Shown piece by piece: positions 54,800-62,870 of a stretch of 64,000 bases of DNA (position 1 is its first letter; every line of letters begins with the position of its first letter). Where the stretch lies: positions 62,001 to 126,000 of the forward strand of contig NZ_BEWA01000019.1 of the NCBI RefSeq assembly GCF_003112535.1, given 5' to 3'. The notes under the pieces were generated by a model, which made no database searches, was not told where the DNA came from, and worked only from the letters and a program-made list of their open reading frames with translations. The DNA comes from Streptomyces rishiriensis (GTDB taxonomy: Bacteria > Actinomycetota > Actinomycetes > Streptomycetales > Streptomycetaceae). A program made the translations under genes and the position numbers.

Positions 54800-55021
54800 T
54801 TGTCCACAGTCTGTTCCGAATCTTGTGCACAACGTGCGGGAACAACTGTGCCCCCTGGCATGGACCCGTGTTCGTGCAGGTCAAGCAGGGGGCGAACAGC
54901 CATTCGAGTGAGGGTGGCGGCCGGTACTTCCGTCACACCGGCGTCAACCTCCGATGGGTTATCCACAGATCGTCTTTCTTTTCCCCATGTGGAAAACCTC
55001 TGTGGATAACTCAGTGGATAG
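54800..55021. promoter_or_regulatory. DnaA-box cluster between rhomboid gene and crgA
   Basis: Perfect boxes: TTGTCCACA at 54800-54808 (plus), TTATCCACA at 54959-54967 (plus), TTATCCACA on the minus strand at 55001-55009. Weaker: TTTTCCACA at 54988-54996 (minus), CTATCCACT at 55013-55021 (minus) and a palindromic TTGTGCACAA at 54823-54832. All lie in the gap 3' of the convergent rhomboid and crgA genes, where promoters are not expected. Likely DnaA-titrating or regulatory. Confidence 0.8.
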
Positions 55022-55042
55022 CCCTGGGCAGAGCTGGTCGCA

Positions 55043-55297
55043 CTACTTCCACTGGGTGGAGACGCCGAAGCCGGCGGCGATGAACCCGAAGCCCACGACG
55101 ATGTTCCAGTTGTCCAGCTGGTCGATGGGCAGCGAGCCGTCGGTGACGTAGAAGACCACGATCCAGGCCAGTCCGATGAGGAACATGGCCAGCATCACGG
55201 GCGCGACCCAGGCGCGGCTGTTCAGCTTGATCGCGGTCGCCTGCTTCGCCGGCGGCGGCGTGTAGTCGGCCTTCTTGCGGATACGTGACTTCGGCAC
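55043..55297 (-). CDS. crgA: cell division protein CrgA
   Basis: 84 residues: basic N-terminus (MPKSRIRKKADYTPPP) and two membrane helices (VAPVMLAMFLIGLAWIVVFYV and WNIVVGFGFIAAGFGVST) with the conserved short loop and C-terminal QWK. CrgA inhibits FtsZ ring formation in Streptomyces and coordinates septation with aerial growth. It diverges from the DUF881-sortase operon. Confidence 0.96.
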   Translation of the reverse strand: MPKSRIRKKADYTPPPAKQATAIKLNSRAWVAPVMLAMFLIGLAWIVVFYVTDGSLPIDQLDNWNIVVGFGFIAAGFGVSTQWK

Positions 55298-55437
55298 GAG
55301 GGTCTCTCCTGTCGATGCGCTGCGTGGCCGCGCAGATGCTGGGTCGGGCTCGGGGGCTGCGTACTAGGGGACTGAGGGGCTCCCCCGGGCGTCCGTTAGC
55401 GTAGTGCTTCTACGGCGCTGAAGGAGATAAGGGTACG

Positions 55438-56274
55438 TTGAGCAATTCTGCCGACTCCCCCCGGACGGGATCAACGGGTTCCACCCCGGATCCCGCTCCC
55501 GTTACCGCTCCCGTTCCCTCCCCCGCCCCCTCGGCCGGCCGCCGGGGTGGTTTCCGGCCCGTGCGCCTGCTCACCATGGGCGTCTTCGCCCTCGCCGGAC
55601 TGCTGTTCTTCACCAGCTTCACCACCGCCAAGGGCACCAACATCCGCACGGACGCCTCCCTGCTGAAACTGTCCGACCTCATCCAGGACCGCAGCCAGAA
55701 GAACGGTGAGCTGGACGCGACGAACGGCGCCCTGCGCGACGACGTGGAGACGCTCGCCGAAGCCGACGACGGCAGCACGAAGGCCCAGGACGACAAGCTC
55801 GCCGGCCTGGAGAAGAGCGCGGGCACCCAGAAGGTCAAGGGCAAGGCGATCACCGTCACGCTCAACGACGCCCCACCGAACGCCACGGCCAAGCTGCCCG
55901 GCTATCCGGAGCCGCAGCCCGACTACCTGGTCATCCACCAGCAGGATCTGCAGGCCGTGGTGAACGCGCTGTGGCTGGGCGGCGCCCAGGGCATCAAGGT
56001 CATGGACCAGCGGCTGATCTCCACCAGCGCGGTGCGCTGCGTCGGCAACACCCTGATTCTGCAGGGGCGCGTCTACTCGCCGCCGTACAAGATCCAGGCG
56101 GTCGGCGATCCGCAGAAGCTGCAGCAGGCGCTCGCGGACGCCCCGTCGATCCAGAACTACATGGTCTACGTGAACGTGTACGGCCTCGGCTGGAAAGTCA
56201 CCGAGGACGGGACGGTGACTCTGCCGGGCTACTCGGGCACAGTGGATCTGCACTACGCCAAGCCTGTGGAGTAG
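55438..56274 (+). CDS. DUF881 family membrane-anchored protein
   Basis: 278 residues from a TTG preceded by AAGGAGATAAG. A Pro-rich N-terminus, one membrane helix (LLTMGVFALAGLLFFTSF) and a coiled-coil region lead to the DUF881 domain (KAITVTLNDAPPNAT, NALWLGGAQGIKVMDQRL, RVYSPPYKIQAVGDPQKL). Related proteins lie near crgA and sortase genes throughout actinobacteria. Possible role in division or wall stability; not established. Confidence 0.85.
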   Translation: MSNSADSPRTGSTGSTPDPAPVTAPVPSPAPSAGRRGGFRPVRLLTMGVFALAGLLFFTSFTTAKGTNIRTDASLLKLSDLIQDRSQKNGELDATNGALRDDVETLAEADDGSTKAQDDKLAGLEKSAGTQKVKGKAITVTLNDAPPNATAKLPGYPEPQPDYLVIHQQDLQAVVNALWLGGAQGIKVMDQRLISTSAVRCVGNTLILQGRVYSPPYKIQAVGDPQKLQQALADAPSIQNYMVYVNVYGLGWKVTEDGTVTLPGYSGTVDLHYAKPVE

Positions 56275-56301
56275 TCGAGCGGCGGCCGCCGGGGGGCGCC
56301 T

Positions 56302-56997
56302 GTGTCGGTGCGGGTGATCGTCAGGACGTTCAGCGAGCTGTGCATCACCGTCGGGGCCGTCATCGTCCTGTTCGTCGTCTACGTGCTGTTCTGGACCGGC
56401 GTGCGGGCCGACCGGGCCATGGACGACCAGATCGCCGCCCTGCACGACCAGTGGGCCCGGCAGACTCCGCGAGCCGCCCCGAGCACGAGCGCCGGCGCCG
56501 GGGCGGCGGCTGCTGCGACGCCGTACCGCGACGGCAGGCCCTTCGCGGTGATGTACATCCCGCGTCTTGGTTTCACGTGGAACAAGCCGGTGCTGGAGGA
56601 CACGGCGACCGGCACCCTGGAGAAGGGGCTGGGGCACTACAAGGGGACCGCCCGGCTCGGGCAGACGGGTAACTTCTCCGTCGCGGGCCACCGGCGGACC
56701 TATGGCGATCCTTTCAAGGACTTCCCCGAGCTCAGGCGGGGTGACGCGGTGGTGCTGACGGACGGGACCACGTGGTTCACGTATCGGATCGACGAAGGCC
56801 CTTACAAAACCGTGCCCTCGGACGTCGAGGTGATCGACCCTGTGCCACGTAAGTCGGGGTATACGCGTCCGGGCCGGTACCTGACGCTGACCACGTGCGA
56901 TCCGGAATGGGGGCACAGTCACCGGCTGATCGTCTGGGCGCATCTGGACTCCACACAGCCTGTGGAGGCAGGCGAACCGAGGGCTCTGCGCCGTTAG
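56302..56997 (+). CDS. class E sortase
   Basis: 231 residues from a GTG. An N-terminal signal-anchor (ELCITVGAVIVLFVVYVLFW), then a sortase barrel with catalytic His in VAGHR, Cys in TLTTCDP and Arg in HRLIVW. The barrel lacks insertions. This is the first of three sortase-like genes in the operon. A near-parS (56570-56583) lies inside it. Confidence 0.9.
   Translation: MSVRVIVRTFSELCITVGAVIVLFVVYVLFWTGVRADRAMDDQIAALHDQWARQTPRAAPSTSAGAGAAAAATPYRDGRPFAVMYIPRLGFTWNKPVLEDTATGTLEKGLGHYKGTARLGQTGNFSVAGHRRTYGDPFKDFPELRRGDAVVLTDGTTWFTYRIDEGPYKTVPSDVEVIDPVPRKSGYTRPGRYLTLTTCDPEWGHSHRLIVWAHLDSTQPVEAGEPRALRR
56570..56583. promoter_or_regulatory. parS: parS-like site in sortase gene, one mismatch
   Basis: GTTTCACGTGGAAC differs at one base. 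The mismatch turns the in-frame TGA into TGG, keeping the gene open. Confidence 0.4.
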
Positions 56998-57049
56998 TCT
57001 GGTGGCGTACGGCGTGAGTCAGGTGCCGTGGTGCGACGGAAGGGACGGC

Positions 57050-57211
57050 ATGTACGGCTGGATCTGGCGGCATCTGCCGGGAAACGCGTGGGTGAAGGCG
57101 CTGATCTCGATCATGCTGGTCGTGGCCGTGGTGTACACGCTCTTCCAGTACGTCTTCCCGTGGGCCGAACCGCTGCTTCCCTTCAACGATGTGACGGTGG
57201 ACAACCAGTGA
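57050..57211 (+). CDS. small membrane protein in the sortase operon
   Basis: The ATG at 57050 after GGAAGGGA gives 53 residues (MYGWIWRHLPGNAWVKAL), one helix (ISIMLVVAVVYTLFQYVFPW) and a short tail. It overlaps the amidotransferase gene by four bases. Function unknown; position within a sortase operon suggests envelope association. Confidence 0.85.
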   Translation: MYGWIWRHLPGNAWVKALISIMLVVAVVYTLFQYVFPWAEPLLPFNDVTVDNQ

Positions 57212-57846
57212 GCGCGCGCATTCTCGTCGTCGACAACTACGACAGCTTCGTCTTCAATCTGGTCCAGTACCTGTACCAGCTGGGCGCCGAGTGCGAGGTC
57301 CTGCGCAACGACGAGGTCTCCACCTCCCACGCCCAGGACGGGTTCGACGGTGTTCTGCTCTCGCCCGGCCCGGGCACGCCCGAGGAGGCCGGCGTCTGCG
57401 TCGAGATGGTCCGTCACTGTGCGGCCACCGGGGTGCCCGTGTTCGGCGTCTGCCTGGGCATGCAGTCGATGCAGGTGGCGTACGGCGGAGTCGTGGACCG
57501 GGCGCCGGAGCTGCTGCACGGCAAGACCTCGCCGGTGGAGCACGAGGGCAAGGGTGTCTTCGCCGGTCTGCCCAGCCCGTTCACCGCGACCCGCTACCAC
57601 TCGCTGGCCGCCGAGCCGCGGACGGTGCCGGCCGAGCTCGAGGTGACCGCCCGTACGCACGACGGGATCATCATGGGCCTGCGTCACCGTGAACTGCCCG
57701 TCGAGGGCGTCCAGTTCCACCCGGAGTCGGTGCTGACCGAGCACGGGCACCGGATGCTGGCCAACTGGCTGGCGGAGTGCGGCGACCAGGGCGCGGTGGC
57801 GAGGTCGGCGGGGCTCGCCCCGGTGGTGGGCAGGGCCACGGCGTGA
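57208..57846 (+). CDS. aminodeoxychorismate/anthranilate synthase glutamine amidotransferase
   Basis: The GTG at 57208 (SARILVVDNYDSFVFNLV) gives 212 residues. Class I glutaminase: oxyanion motif GPGTPEE, nucleophile in VCLGMQ, and His/Glu in VQFHPES. It supplies ammonia to a TrpE/PabB partner, which is not in the window; TrpG and PabA are not distinguishable by sequence alone. It overlaps the previous and next genes by four bases each. Confidence 0.9.
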   Translation: MSARILVVDNYDSFVFNLVQYLYQLGAECEVLRNDEVSTSHAQDGFDGVLLSPGPGTPEEAGVCVEMVRHCAATGVPVFGVCLGMQSMQVAYGGVVDRAPELLHGKTSPVEHEGKGVFAGLPSPFTATRYHSLAAEPRTVPAELEVTARTHDGIIMGLRHRELPVEGVQFHPESVLTEHGHRMLANWLAECGDQGAVARSAGLAPVVGRATA

Positions 57847-58979
57847 CCGCGCTGCGGCCCGAGCGTGAGGACTCGTACGGTGCCGCGCCGTACGAGTCCT
57901 TCGGCGGTGACCACTACGCGGGAGCCGGCGCCCGAGCCGCGGGCGGAGTCGGGCCCGGGCCCGGTCCGGGCTTCGGTCCGGGAGCCGACCCCTACGCGGG
58001 GGAGCCGTACCGGCCGCCGGCGGACGACGAGACGGTGGCGCTGCGGATACCGCCGGCGTCGGCGTTCGGCAGTGGCCCCATATCCGCCTCTGGCGCCCCG
58101 GTGGCCTCTGTGGCCCCTGGAACCCCGGCGGGCGGACGTGCGGCCCGCAGAAAGGCCGCCAAGGGCCGTCATGGGCGTCATGGCGGGCAGAGCGGGCCTG
58201 GCGGGCAGGGCGAGGTCGCCGAGGCGTACGACGGGCCCGACGTGCCGTCCCAGGACGAGCGGCCGCTGTCCCGCGTGGAGGCCCGGCGCCGGCAGAAGGC
58301 CCGCAAGCCGAGCGCGGCGGTCGTCGCCAGCCGTGCGGTCGGCGAGGTGTTCATCACCACGGGTGTGCTGATGCTGCTGTTCGTCACCTACCAGCTGTGG
58401 TGGACGAACGTGCGGGCCCACGCGCAGGCGGACAGGGAGGCCAGCAGCCTCCAGGACGACTGGGCCAGCGGCAAGGGCGCGCCGGGGGTGTTCTCGCCGG
58501 GGCAGGGCTTCGCCATCCTGCACATTCCCAAGCTGGACGTGGTGGTGCCGATCGCCGAGGGCGTGAGCAACAAGAAGGTGCTCGACAAGGGGATGGTGGG
58601 GCATTACGGCGAGGGCCCGCTGACGACGGCGATGCCCGAGGCGAAGACCGGCAACTTCGGGCTCGCGGGTCATCGCAACACGCACGGCGAGCCGTTCCGT
58701 TACATCAACCGGCTGCAGGCGGGCGACGACATCGTCGTCGAGACCCAGGACGAGTACTTCGTCTACAAGATGGCGTCCTCGCTGCCGGTGACCGCGCCGA
58801 GCAACACCAGCGTGCTCGATCCGGTACCGCCGGGCTCGGGGTTCACCGGTCCGGGCCGGTACATCACGCTCACCACCTGCACCCCGGAGTTCACCAGCAA
58901 GTACCGCCTGATCGTCTGGGGCAAGATGGTCGAGGAACGGCCGCGCAGCAAGGGCAAGCCGGACGCGCTCGTCGAGTAG
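57843..58979 (+). CDS. class E sortase with long N-terminal extension
   Basis: 378 residues from a GTG overlapping the amidotransferase stop. Residues 1 to about 160 are Gly/Ala/Pro-rich and cytoplasmic. A signal-anchor (VGEVFITTGVLMLLFVTYQLWW) precedes the sortase barrel with His in LAGHRNTHG, Cys in TLTTCTP and Arg in KYRLIVW. Class E sortases recognise LAXTG and anchor chaplins needed for aerial hyphae. It lies in the same unit as the third sortase. Confidence 0.9.
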   Translation: MTALRPEREDSYGAAPYESFGGDHYAGAGARAAGGVGPGPGPGFGPGADPYAGEPYRPPADDETVALRIPPASAFGSGPISASGAPVASVAPGTPAGGRAARRKAAKGRHGRHGGQSGPGGQGEVAEAYDGPDVPSQDERPLSRVEARRRQKARKPSAAVVASRAVGEVFITTGVLMLLFVTYQLWWTNVRAHAQADREASSLQDDWASGKGAPGVFSPGQGFAILHIPKLDVVVPIAEGVSNKKVLDKGMVGHYGEGPLTTAMPEAKTGNFGLAGHRNTHGEPFRYINRLQAGDDIVVETQDEYFVYKMASSLPVTAPSNTSVLDPVPPGSGFTGPGRYITLTTCTPEFTSKYRLIVWGKMVEERPRSKGKPDALVE

Positions 58980-59039
58980 GCGCGCGGACCGGGTGGCATG
59001 CCTCGGGTAGGCATGCAGTCGAGTAGGGGCAGATTGAAC

Positions 59040-59804
59040 GTGGCAGCGACCACCGGCGACACCGATCACGAAGAGCACGCGCGCGTGGACGCGCCCCCGC
59101 CCGGGCCGCGGCGCCGAGGGGGTGGCCGGATCGCCTTCGCGGTCAGCGTCTTCGGTGAACTCCTCATCACGGCCGGCCTGGTGCTGGGCCTGTTCGTCGT
59201 GTACTCCCTGTGGTGGACGAACGTCGTCGCCGACCGGCATGCGCATCAGCAGGGTGACAAGGTGCGCGACGACTGGGCCCGGCAGGGCAGCGGCCCCGGC
59301 GGCCCCGGCGCGCTGGACACCAAGGAGGGCATCGGCTTCCTGCACGTGCCGGCGATGAAGAACGGCGAGGTGCTGGTCGAGGAGGGCACCTCGTCGAAGA
59401 TCCTCAACGAGGGCGTCGCCGGCTACTACACCGATCCCGTCAAGGCCGTGCTGCCGACGACGGGCAAGGAGGGCAACTTCGCGCTGGCCGCGCACCGCGA
59501 CGGCCACGGCGCGAAGTTCCACAACATCGACAAGCTGGAGAAGGGCGACCCGATCGTCTTCGAGACGAAGGACGACTGGTACGTCTACAAGGTGTACGCG
59601 ATCCTGCCCGAGACGTCGAAGTACGACGTCGAGGTCCTCGGCCGGGTGCCGAAGGAGTCCGGCAAGAAGAAGGCCGGCCACTACATCACGCTGACGACCT
59701 GCACGCCGGTGTTCACGAGCCGCTACCGGTACGTGGTGTGGGGCGAGCTGGTCCGGGTGGAGAAGGTCGACGCGGACCGCACTCCGCCGAAGGAGCTGGG
59801 CTGA
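59040..59804 (+). CDS. class E sortase
   Basis: From the GTG at 59040 the protein has 254 residues; an ATG at 59013 and TTG/ATG starts further upstream are alternatives. Signal-anchor FGELLITAGLVLGLFVVYSLWW, catalytic His in LAAHRDGHG, Cys in TLTTCTP, Arg in RYRYVVW. Synteny suggests this pair corresponds to srtE1/srtE2 of S. coelicolor. A strong terminator ends the operon. Confidence 0.88.
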   Translation: MAATTGDTDHEEHARVDAPPPGPRRRGGGRIAFAVSVFGELLITAGLVLGLFVVYSLWWTNVVADRHAHQQGDKVRDDWARQGSGPGGPGALDTKEGIGFLHVPAMKNGEVLVEEGTSSKILNEGVAGYYTDPVKAVLPTTGKEGNFALAAHRDGHGAKFHNIDKLEKGDPIVFETKDDWYVYKVYAILPETSKYDVEVLGRVPKESGKKKAGHYITLTTCTPVFTSRYRYVVWGELVRVEKVDADRTPPKELG

Positions 59805-59849
59805 CCGTGACGGGCCCCTTTCGCAGGGGCGCCTGTCGCCTGGGATGAC

Positions 59850-59892
59850 GAAGGCCCGAAGCCGCGGGTTCGCTCTGCGGCTTCGGGCCTTC
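59850..59892. terminator. sortase operon terminator
   Basis: A perfect 16-bp stem (59850-59865 with 59877-59892) with an 11-base loop; it is also 3' of the decayed gene on the other strand. Confidence 0.85.
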
Positions 59893-59907
59893 TGCTGGGC
59901 GTGGTGG

Positions 59908-60516
59908 TCACTCGAGGACCGGCAGGGCCGCCCCGGCGCTCCACTGCTCCAGCAGTCCGCGGTGGACGGCGGTGATGCCGGTCTCGGCGGCGATGTTGAG
60001 GGCATCGCGGGTGAAGCGACGGTCCTGCCGAGGACGTGGTTGATGCGCTGGTCGATGCGGTCGTCCAGGGAGAGGGGGGCCGGGAGGGGGTCGTGCACGG
60101 GCTGCGTCCGCGCCCGGTACTCCATGTCGAGAAGGTACGTGCGCACCTGACGGGCGACTTCGCTGTCGCGGAGGAGCATCGCGACGTCGAGGACCGCGCG
60201 GCGGGAGTAGAGGGTGAGGCTGGACCGGGGCTGTGGATACCCTCCCGGATAGCGTGAGAGGACGTCACGCTTGAATTCCGCGAGGTCAGGGCCCTGGAGG
60301 GTGAGCATTCCGTTGCCGGAGAGCTCTCCGTGGTGGCGTGCTGAGCTGGCGGACGGCCTCGGCGGTGACGCCGAAGTACGCCGCCACCATCGCCGTGGTC
60401 ACGTGCATGCCGTCCGGGAGCAGCGACAGGGCCTTCACCCTGTCGAGGACGTCGGTGCGTTCGAGCACGCCGTCGCGCAGGCTCCTGGATTACAGCAGCG
60501 CCGATTCGTTGATCAT
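59908..60516 (-). pseudogene. decayed gene of an uncharacterised actinobacterial family
   Basis: The start MINESALL is followed by an in-frame TAA, then the frame continues (SRSLRDGVLERTDVLDRVKALSLLPDGMHVTTAMVAAYFGVTAEAVRQL). Near 60345 the frame shifts by one (ARHHGELSGNGMLTLQGPDLAEFKRD...VLGRTV), and near 60020 it shifts again (RFTRDALNIAAETGITAVHRGLLEQW...VLE, stop). Joined, the fragments give about 200 residues. Full-length relatives are common in Streptomyces, sometimes annotated as restriction endonuclease, with no proven function. Three disruptions make it non-functional. Confidence 0.85.
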
Positions 60517-60662
60517 GTCTGCCCCTCTGTCGGTGGTCGCGTGTCGGTGGTCGCGCCGGGCGTCCAGGGCAGGGCGGTGAAACGACACCCCACCCCAACG
60601 GGGTATCGAGTCGTCAGATATGAAGAAACGATCTTTTTGTGGGTGTAGGGGTGGATAAGGAA

Positions 60663-60696
60663 GCGGGCCCTGCCGGATGCTTCCGGCAGGGCCCGC
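60663..60696 (-). terminator. pknB terminator
   Basis: A perfect 15-bp stem (60663-60677 with 60682-60696), 4-base loop, directly 3' of pknB. Confidence 0.88.
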
Positions 60697-60718
60697 GACC
60701 TTCGTCACCGCAGGGCGG

Positions 60719-62701
60719 TCAGCCGCCGCCTCCGCCGAAGAAGCCGCCGCCGCCGTTGTTGCCGCCGTTGCCGCCGTTCTTGATGGCGATCAGGTTGACC
60801 GTCTGTCCCCTGTTGACCGTGCTGCCGGGGGCCGGGTCCGAGCTGATGACCTGGGCGTCGTCGTCCTGGGAGCCGGCGATGTTGCCGACGTTCAGGCCGG
60901 CGTCCTGCAGGGCCTTCTTGGCGTCCTTCACGGACATGCCCTGGAGGTTGCCCGGGACCTGCACCTGCTGGGGCTGGGTGCTCTTGCCGATCTGGATCTG
61001 GACCGTGGAGCCCTTGACGGCCTGGGAGCCGATGGAGGGGACGGTCTGGACGACCTTGCCGACCTGGTTCTGGTCCTGGGTGTCGACCTCGACGCAGTTG
61101 CCCTTGAGGTCGTTCTGCTCCATCTGGGCCTTGGCGTCGTCACAGCTCTTGTTCGAGACGTCGGGGACGGTCGCCTTCTGCTCGGCCTTGGCGACGGTGA
61201 GGGTGATGGTGGTGCCCTTCTCCACCTCGTCGCCGAGCTTCGGGTTCTGCTTCAGGACGGTGCCTTCCTGTTCGGACGACACCTCCTCCTTCGTCTCGAC
61301 CTGGAGCTGGTACTTGTCGCCTTCCAGGAGCGTCTTCGCCTCGTCCAGGCTCTTGCCGAGGACGCTCGGCACGACCACCTTCGGCGCCCCCGTCGACACG
61401 ACGAGGTTGACGGTGTCGCCCTTGTTGACGTCCTTGCCGGCCACCGGGTCCTGCGAGCAGATGTTGCCCTTGGCGGTGTTGTCACAGGGCTTCTGGGTGA
61501 ACACCGGCTTCAGCTCGGCGTTCTTGGCCATCGAAACGGCCTCGACCTGTGTCTTGTTCACGAAGTTCGGGGCCGGGAAGGGCTTGGCGGCGGCGCCGTC
61601 GCCGCTGAACACCCACTTGCCGATCAGGACCGCGCCGACGAGGACCAGGACCGCGGCGAGGACCAGCAGGATCGTCGAGGTGTTGGACTTCTTCTGGCGG
61701 CGCCGGTCGGGGCGGTCGTCGTAGCCGTAGCTGCCGTCGTCCGGGTTCATGGGCGGCAGCATCGACGTGGCGCCGGCGTCCGCGCGCATGGCGGTGGTCG
61801 CCTGGTCGTCGCCGTAGCCGCCGTAGCCGACCGAGCCCATCGCCGCCGTCGCCGCGACCGGCTGGCCGTCGAGGCAGGCCTCGATGTCCAGGCGCATCTC
61901 GTCGGCGGACTGGTAGCGGTAGTTCGGGTCCTTGACCAGTGCCTTGAGGACGATGGCGTCCATCTCGGGGGTGATCTCGGGGTCGAAGACGCTCGGCGGC
62001 TGCGGTTCCTCGCGCACGTGCTGGTAGGCCACGGCGACCGGGGAGTCGCCGACGAAGGGCGGCCGGACCGTGAGCAGCTCGTAGAGGAGGCAGCCGGTCG
62101 AGTACAGGTCGGAGCGTGCGTCGACCTGTTCGCCCTTGGCCTGCTCGGGTGAGAGGTATTGGGCGGTGCCGATGACCGCGGAGGTCTGCGTCATCGTCAT
62201 GCCGGAGTCGCCCATGGCGCGGGCGATGCCGAAGTCCATGACCTTGACCTGGCCGTTGCGCGTCAGCATGACGTTCGCGGGCTTGATGTCGCGGTGGACG
62301 ATGCCGGCTCTGTGCGAGTACTCCAGGGCCTGGAGGATGCCGATGGTCATCTCCAGCGTCCGCTCCGGCAGCAGCTTGCGGCCGGAGTGGAGCAGCTCGC
62401 GGAGTGTGGAGCCGTCGACGTACTCCATGACGATGTACGGGATCGAGACCCCGTCGATGTAGTCCTCGCCCGTGTCGTAGACCGCGACGATCGCGGGGTG
62501 GTTGAGCGAGGCGGCAGACTGGGCCTCCCGGCGGAACCGGGCCTGGAAGGAAGGGTCGCGCGCGAGGTCCGCGCGCAGCGTCTTCACCGCCACGGTGCGG
62601 CCGAGGCGGGTGTCATGCGCGAAGTAGACCTCCGCCATGCCACCACGACCGAGCACGTGGCCCAGCTCGTACCGGCCGCCGAGGCGACGCGGCTCTTCCA
62701 T
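60719..62701 (-). CDS. pknB: PASTA-domain Ser/Thr kinase PknB
   Basis: 660 residues. The kinase domain spans about 11-275: Gly-loop GRGGMAEV (18-25), Lys40, HRD (136-138), DFG (156-158), GTAQYLSPEQ. A juxtamembrane linker and one helix (ILLVLAAVLVLVGAVLIG) lead to four extracellular PASTA repeats and a Gly/Asn/Phe tail. PASTA domains bind lipid II or muropeptides; PknB phosphorylates division and wall proteins, probably including the murJ-linked pseudokinase. pbpA is upstream on the same strand. Confidence 0.96.
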   Translation of the reverse strand: MEEPRRLGGRYELGHVLGRGGMAEVYFAHDTRLGRTVAVKTLRADLARDPSFQARFRREAQSAASLNHPAIVAVYDTGEDYIDGVSIPYIVMEYVDGSTLRELLHSGRKLLPERTLEMTIGILQALEYSHRAGIVHRDIKPANVMLTRNGQVKVMDFGIARAMGDSGMTMTQTSAVIGTAQYLSPEQAKGEQVDARSDLYSTGCLLYELLTVRPPFVGDSPVAVAYQHVREEPQPPSVFDPEITPEMDAIVLKALVKDPNYRYQSADEMRLDIEACLDGQPVAATAAMGSVGYGGYGDDQATTAMRADAGATSMLPPMNPDDGSYGYDDRPDRRRQKKSNTSTILLVLAAVLVLVGAVLIGKWVFSGDGAAAKPFPAPNFVNKTQVEAVSMAKNAELKPVFTQKPCDNTAKGNICSQDPVAGKDVNKGDTVNLVVSTGAPKVVVPSVLGKSLDEAKTLLEGDKYQLQVETKEEVSSEQEGTVLKQNPKLGDEVEKGTTITLTVAKAEQKATVPDVSNKSCDDAKAQMEQNDLKGNCVEVDTQDQNQVGKVVQTVPSIGSQAVKGSTVQIQIGKSTQPQQVQVPGNLQGMSVKDAKKALQDAGLNVGNIAGSQDDDAQVISSDPAPGSTVNRGQTVNLIAIKNGGNGGNNGGGGFFGGGGG

Positions 62702-62759
62702 AGCTACCTACCAGCCCTCTCCGTCGGTCCCGACCGGCACACGTGTGCGGTCGGAGGCT

Positions 62760-62788
62760 GCCGTCCGGGCTTACCGTACCCGGACGGC
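62760..62788. promoter_or_regulatory. inverted repeat between pbpA and pknB
   Basis: GCCGTCCGGG (62760-62769) pairs with CCCGGACGGC (62779-62788) across 9 bases. It may be an attenuator or terminator between the two genes. Confidence 0.45.
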
Positions 62789-62870
62789 GCTGTGTGACCT
62801 GGCCAAGCCCGTCACCCGATACAGGACCGGTATCGCAACGTGCACCGATGTGTAGGCGACGTGATGGGGG

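Noticed and set aside
57684..60308. Long minus-strand open frame opposite the sortase operon
   Set aside because: Only its first 120 codons belong to the decayed gene; the rest is the antisense frame of sortase genes with recognisable catalytic motifs.
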